Origin: Gordonia sediminis
Lineage (GTDB): Bacteria; Actinomycetota; Actinomycetes; Mycobacteriales; Mycobacteriaceae
DNA: 64,000 nucleotides
Direction: 5' to 3'
NCBI GenBank assembly: GCA_004193205.1
Contig: RZUM01000001.1
Coordinates: 626,424-690,423 of the forward strand
Of the stretch, positions 62,254 through 64,000 are shown piece by piece. Position 1 is the stretch's first letter. Each line of letters opens with the position of its first letter. The notes below the pieces were generated by a model that was not told the DNA's origin, ran no database searches, and saw nothing but the letters and a program-made list of their open reading frames with translations. The position numbers and the translations under genes were made by a program.

Positions 62254-62924
62254 GATTGGCCTTCGTTGTTGTTGAGCCGGAGTCTTTCTGGGAGGAGCAG
62301 GTCGATCTCTCGCGCAGTGAACGTCATCTCCTCGTTGTTCTTGAGTCCCTCTTGCGCCCGCTTGAACGCACTGCTGCCGGTCCGCGGTGCGGACGCGTAG
62401 ATGTCTCCTGTGGCCTTCTGAAGCTCGTCGCGGCGAGTTCGTGCGTCAGCGTCGGAGATTGCTCCAGACATGAGGTCGGCAACGAGCGAGATGTATGACT
62501 CTCGGATGTCCCAGAGTTGAGCGGCAACGTCACGGTGAGCGTTGGCCGCCTCTTCGTACTTGAAGGTCTTCGCTCCGAGGCTTGTCCAGCTGACAAGGAG
62601 TGCGATGGATGACGTGGTAAGGCTGGTCACCGCTTCGCTGCCGAGCAGTCCAACCACCGAAGCCAAGAAAGTGCCGGAGCTGATAGCGGTGAGGGCGATG
62701 AGTAGCCCTTGTTGCCACCGGTGTTTGGTGAAGCAGATGTCGGCCTGCTTTTGGCGAGTTTTGTCGCTGTAGACGATGCGTCCGAACGCTTCACGCACCT
62801 GGGCCAGTAGGTAAGGATCGCAGTCTGGCGTGCGTAGGTTGATGTCTGTCAATCTGCTCCCATTGTCGTCAAGCGTCTCCTGCTCTGCACCTGATGTCGG
62901 GTGCATACCTGCGCCGCTAATCAT
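62250..62924 (-). CDS. SLATT-domain two-helix membrane effector
   Basis: 224 residues from MISGAGMHPTS; MHPTSGAEQE at 62906 and ATG at 62936 are alternatives. Residues 35-75 are helical (VREAFGRIVYSDKTRQKQADICFTKHRW). Two membrane helices lie near 75-120 (GLLIALTAISSGTFLASVVGLLG and VTSLTTSSIALLVSWTSLGA). A long cytoplasmic coil follows (FKYEEAANAHRDVAAQLWDIRESYISLVADLMSG). This is the SLATT pattern, a predicted pore-forming effector. It overlaps DUF6262 upstream and CD-NTase downstream, so recombinase-linked and defence genes share one operon. Confidence 0.82.
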   Translation of the reverse strand: MISGAGMHPTSGAEQETLDDNGSRLTDINLRTPDCDPYLLAQVREAFGRIVYSDKTRQKQADICFTKHRWQQGLLIALTAISSGTFLASVVGLLGSEAVTSLTTSSIALLVSWTSLGAKTFKYEEAANAHRDVAAQLWDIRESYISLVADLMSGAISDADARTRRDELQKATGDIYASAPRTGSSAFKRAQEGLKNNEEMTFTAREIDLLLPERLRLNNNEGQS

Positions 62925-63348
62925 GGCGGTCGCCACCGACAGTTCGGTCCGATGGGGTGTGGATAACGCGGCCTACAAGCAGTCGACTGCGAAGTGTTTG
63001 ATTCTCCGTGGTCAGTTGTGCGATTTGTTCTGCCAGTTGCTGGTTTCGGGCAATCGCGGCGGCAAGTTTGGTGCGGAGGGATTCGAGTGTCGCGGGTGAC
63101 GCTGGCCGTGGCCCCGCAGTCGGGGCGGACATTGTCCTACGGCGGACAATCTCCGCACGCAATTCGACGTGTTGGTACAAGAAGCTCGTCGAGACTCCCG
63201 CGGTCCGGGCAACGGCGACGAAGGTGATGGGTTGGCCGGTGTTGTGCAGCTTGGTGATTGCCCGCTGCGCTCGGGCCTGTGATTCATCAGTTCTCGCAGT
63301 GGCCGCGGCACACAGTCGTGCGGTTCTCTTGGCGCGATCGGTAGTCAC
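62917..63348 (-). CDS. DUF6262 transposon-associated protein (TnpC-like)
   Basis: 143 residues from a GTG. An HTH-like stretch PITFVAVARTAGVSTSFLYQHVEL near residue 45 and a C-terminal coiled coil LRTKLAAAIARNQQLAEQIAQLTTENQTLRSRL. DUF6262 proteins follow the recombinases of Tn554-type elements and help transposition. It starts 8 nt after the recombinase stop and overlaps the SLATT start. Confidence 0.82.
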   Translation of the reverse strand: MTTDRAKRTARLCAAATARTDESQARAQRAITKLHNTGQPITFVAVARTAGVSTSFLYQHVELRAEIVRRRTMSAPTAGPRPASPATLESLRTKLAAAIARNQQLAEQIAQLTTENQTLRSRLLVGRVIHTPSDRTVGGDRHD

Positions 63349-63356
63349 GTCGTTTC

Positions 63357-64000
63357 CTAGTTCTGGTTGATCTCGTCGATGAGTTTGGTGACTTTGTCGA
63401 GCATGGTCGCGTTGATTGCTGTGGCCTCTGTGTCGCCGTGTTCTTCGGCGTCTGCGACAAGGCGTTGCAGTTCGTCGCGGTGGGCAATGTGGGTGCCAAG
63501 GAATACTCGGCCACCGGGATCGTGGAATGAGCAGTCCAGGCAGGGGTTCGGGCGGAACTCGCAGCGCTGGGATGCAGGCAGTGTGCAGAATCCGTTCGGC
63601 AGAGCGGCGGTGAACTTGGCACGGAGGCGTTCGACGCGGGCGTCGGCGTCGGGGACTTCGTTGTCCCAGAACTCGCGGGCTTTTCGAGCGAGCCTGTCGT
63701 CGGTGATGCGGGCGTAGGCGGATGTCATGGTGTCGCTCTGGTGACCGAGGAAGTCTCGGACTTCTTGTTGTGTCCATCCGTTGTTGAGCAGAGTCATTCC
63801 GACGGTGTGGCGAAAGCGATGCACATCGCCACCAGAGATCGCCTCGCCAGTGATGGTTGATGTGGTGAGGCCGAGCTGGGTGAAGAGGGCCGAAAGCTTA
63901 TGGCGGAGCCCACTTGTCGACCAAGGCTGGGTTCGCCCGGCAGCGGCGCTGGAACGTCCGCCTGGGAAAAGGTGTTCGGCGTCGGGACTGTAGGTGTCGC
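63357..64000 (-). CDS. tyrosine recombinase of Tn554-type element, 5' part beyond window
   Basis: At least 214 residues; the frame is open to the right edge. Catalytic motif HRFRHTVGMTLLNNGW (H-x-x-R), LGHQSD and the Tyr in MTSAYARITDD are clear. After the catalytic end comes an extension with a Cys set, CTLPASQRCEFRPNPCLDCSFH, as in Tn554 TnpB-like recombinases, which may bind zinc. No IR would be expected for this family. First visible gene of the leftward mobile operon with DUF6262 and the CBASS-like pair. Confidence 0.85.
   Translation of the reverse strand, partial: DTYSPDAEHLFPGGRSSAAAGRTQPWSTSGLRHKLSALFTQLGLTTSTITGEAISGGDVHRFRHTVGMTLLNNGWTQQEVRDFLGHQSDTMTSAYARITDDRLARKAREFWDNEVPDADARVERLRAKFTAALPNGFCTLPASQRCEFRPNPCLDCSFHDPGGRVFLGTHIAHRDELQRLVADAEEHGDTEATAINATMLDKVTKLIDEINQN

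Overview
The window is high-GC actinobacterial DNA from the order Mycobacteriales. The marker is the syntenic block fhaA-fhaB-pstP-rodA-pbpA-pknA-pknB, followed by pabA/trpG, crgA, a PH-domain gene, a rhomboid protease and ppiA. That block sits near oriC in Mycobacterium, Rhodococcus and Gordonia. A complete Entner-Doudoroff operon, class III PHA genes and an 'insoluble-domain'-type secreted protein make a Gordonia-like genus the best guess. That is an inference: no rRNA gene is present.

Layout, left to right. 1-1822: a truncated acyl-CoA dehydrogenase and an SDR. 2076-9439: an ApbE / haem membrane protein / NuoF-like / ferredoxin redox operon, then a membrane-linked ECF sigma factor, a C-terminally anchored cysteine-rich surface protein and a sortase. 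Three unannotated 21-codon hydrophobic peptide genes with strong ribosome sites are scattered through this part. 9509-15494: an alpha/beta hydrolase, a pirin-MarR pair, and a two-component system with a kinase-like partner and a stand-alone LuxR-type HTH protein. 15577-20040: an acyl-ACP-reductase-like dehydrogenase with a reductase-type SDR, and a DUF2235 hydrolase. 20137-25426: eda, edd and zwf with a divergent ROK regulator. 25526-29976: PhaC and small partner, GNAT, hydrolase and an acyl-CoA ligase.

30151-32910 is an islet between two identical 18-bp direct repeats. It holds an FHA membrane protein, a small protein sharing an INNV..QY motif with it, and a patatin-like phospholipase. 33007-38684 is a lipid/amine biosynthetic operon whose last gene, an AMP ligase, carries an in-frame TGA. 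38846-42403 is accessory DNA: a small RNA candidate, a DUF3800 operon also broken by an in-frame TGA, an ISL3-type transposase remnant, a DUF3024 gene and tRNA-Leu(CAG).

42803-57190 is the conserved growth and division block. Serine/threonine kinases, their phosphatase and FHA readers sit with the RodA-PbpA peptidoglycan machinery. The block has an attenuator-like double hairpin after fhaA and a cluster of DnaA-box-like sites after crgA. 57215-60386 encodes a degenerate MinD-like ATPase and two envelope proteins. From about 60950 to the right edge lies a mobile defence unit: a Tn554-type tyrosine recombinase (cut by the window edge), a DUF6262 protein, a SLATT membrane effector and a CD-NTase with an AGS-C-like end. 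All four read leftward and are overlapping or nearly so, which looks like a compact CBASS-like operon carried by a transposon.
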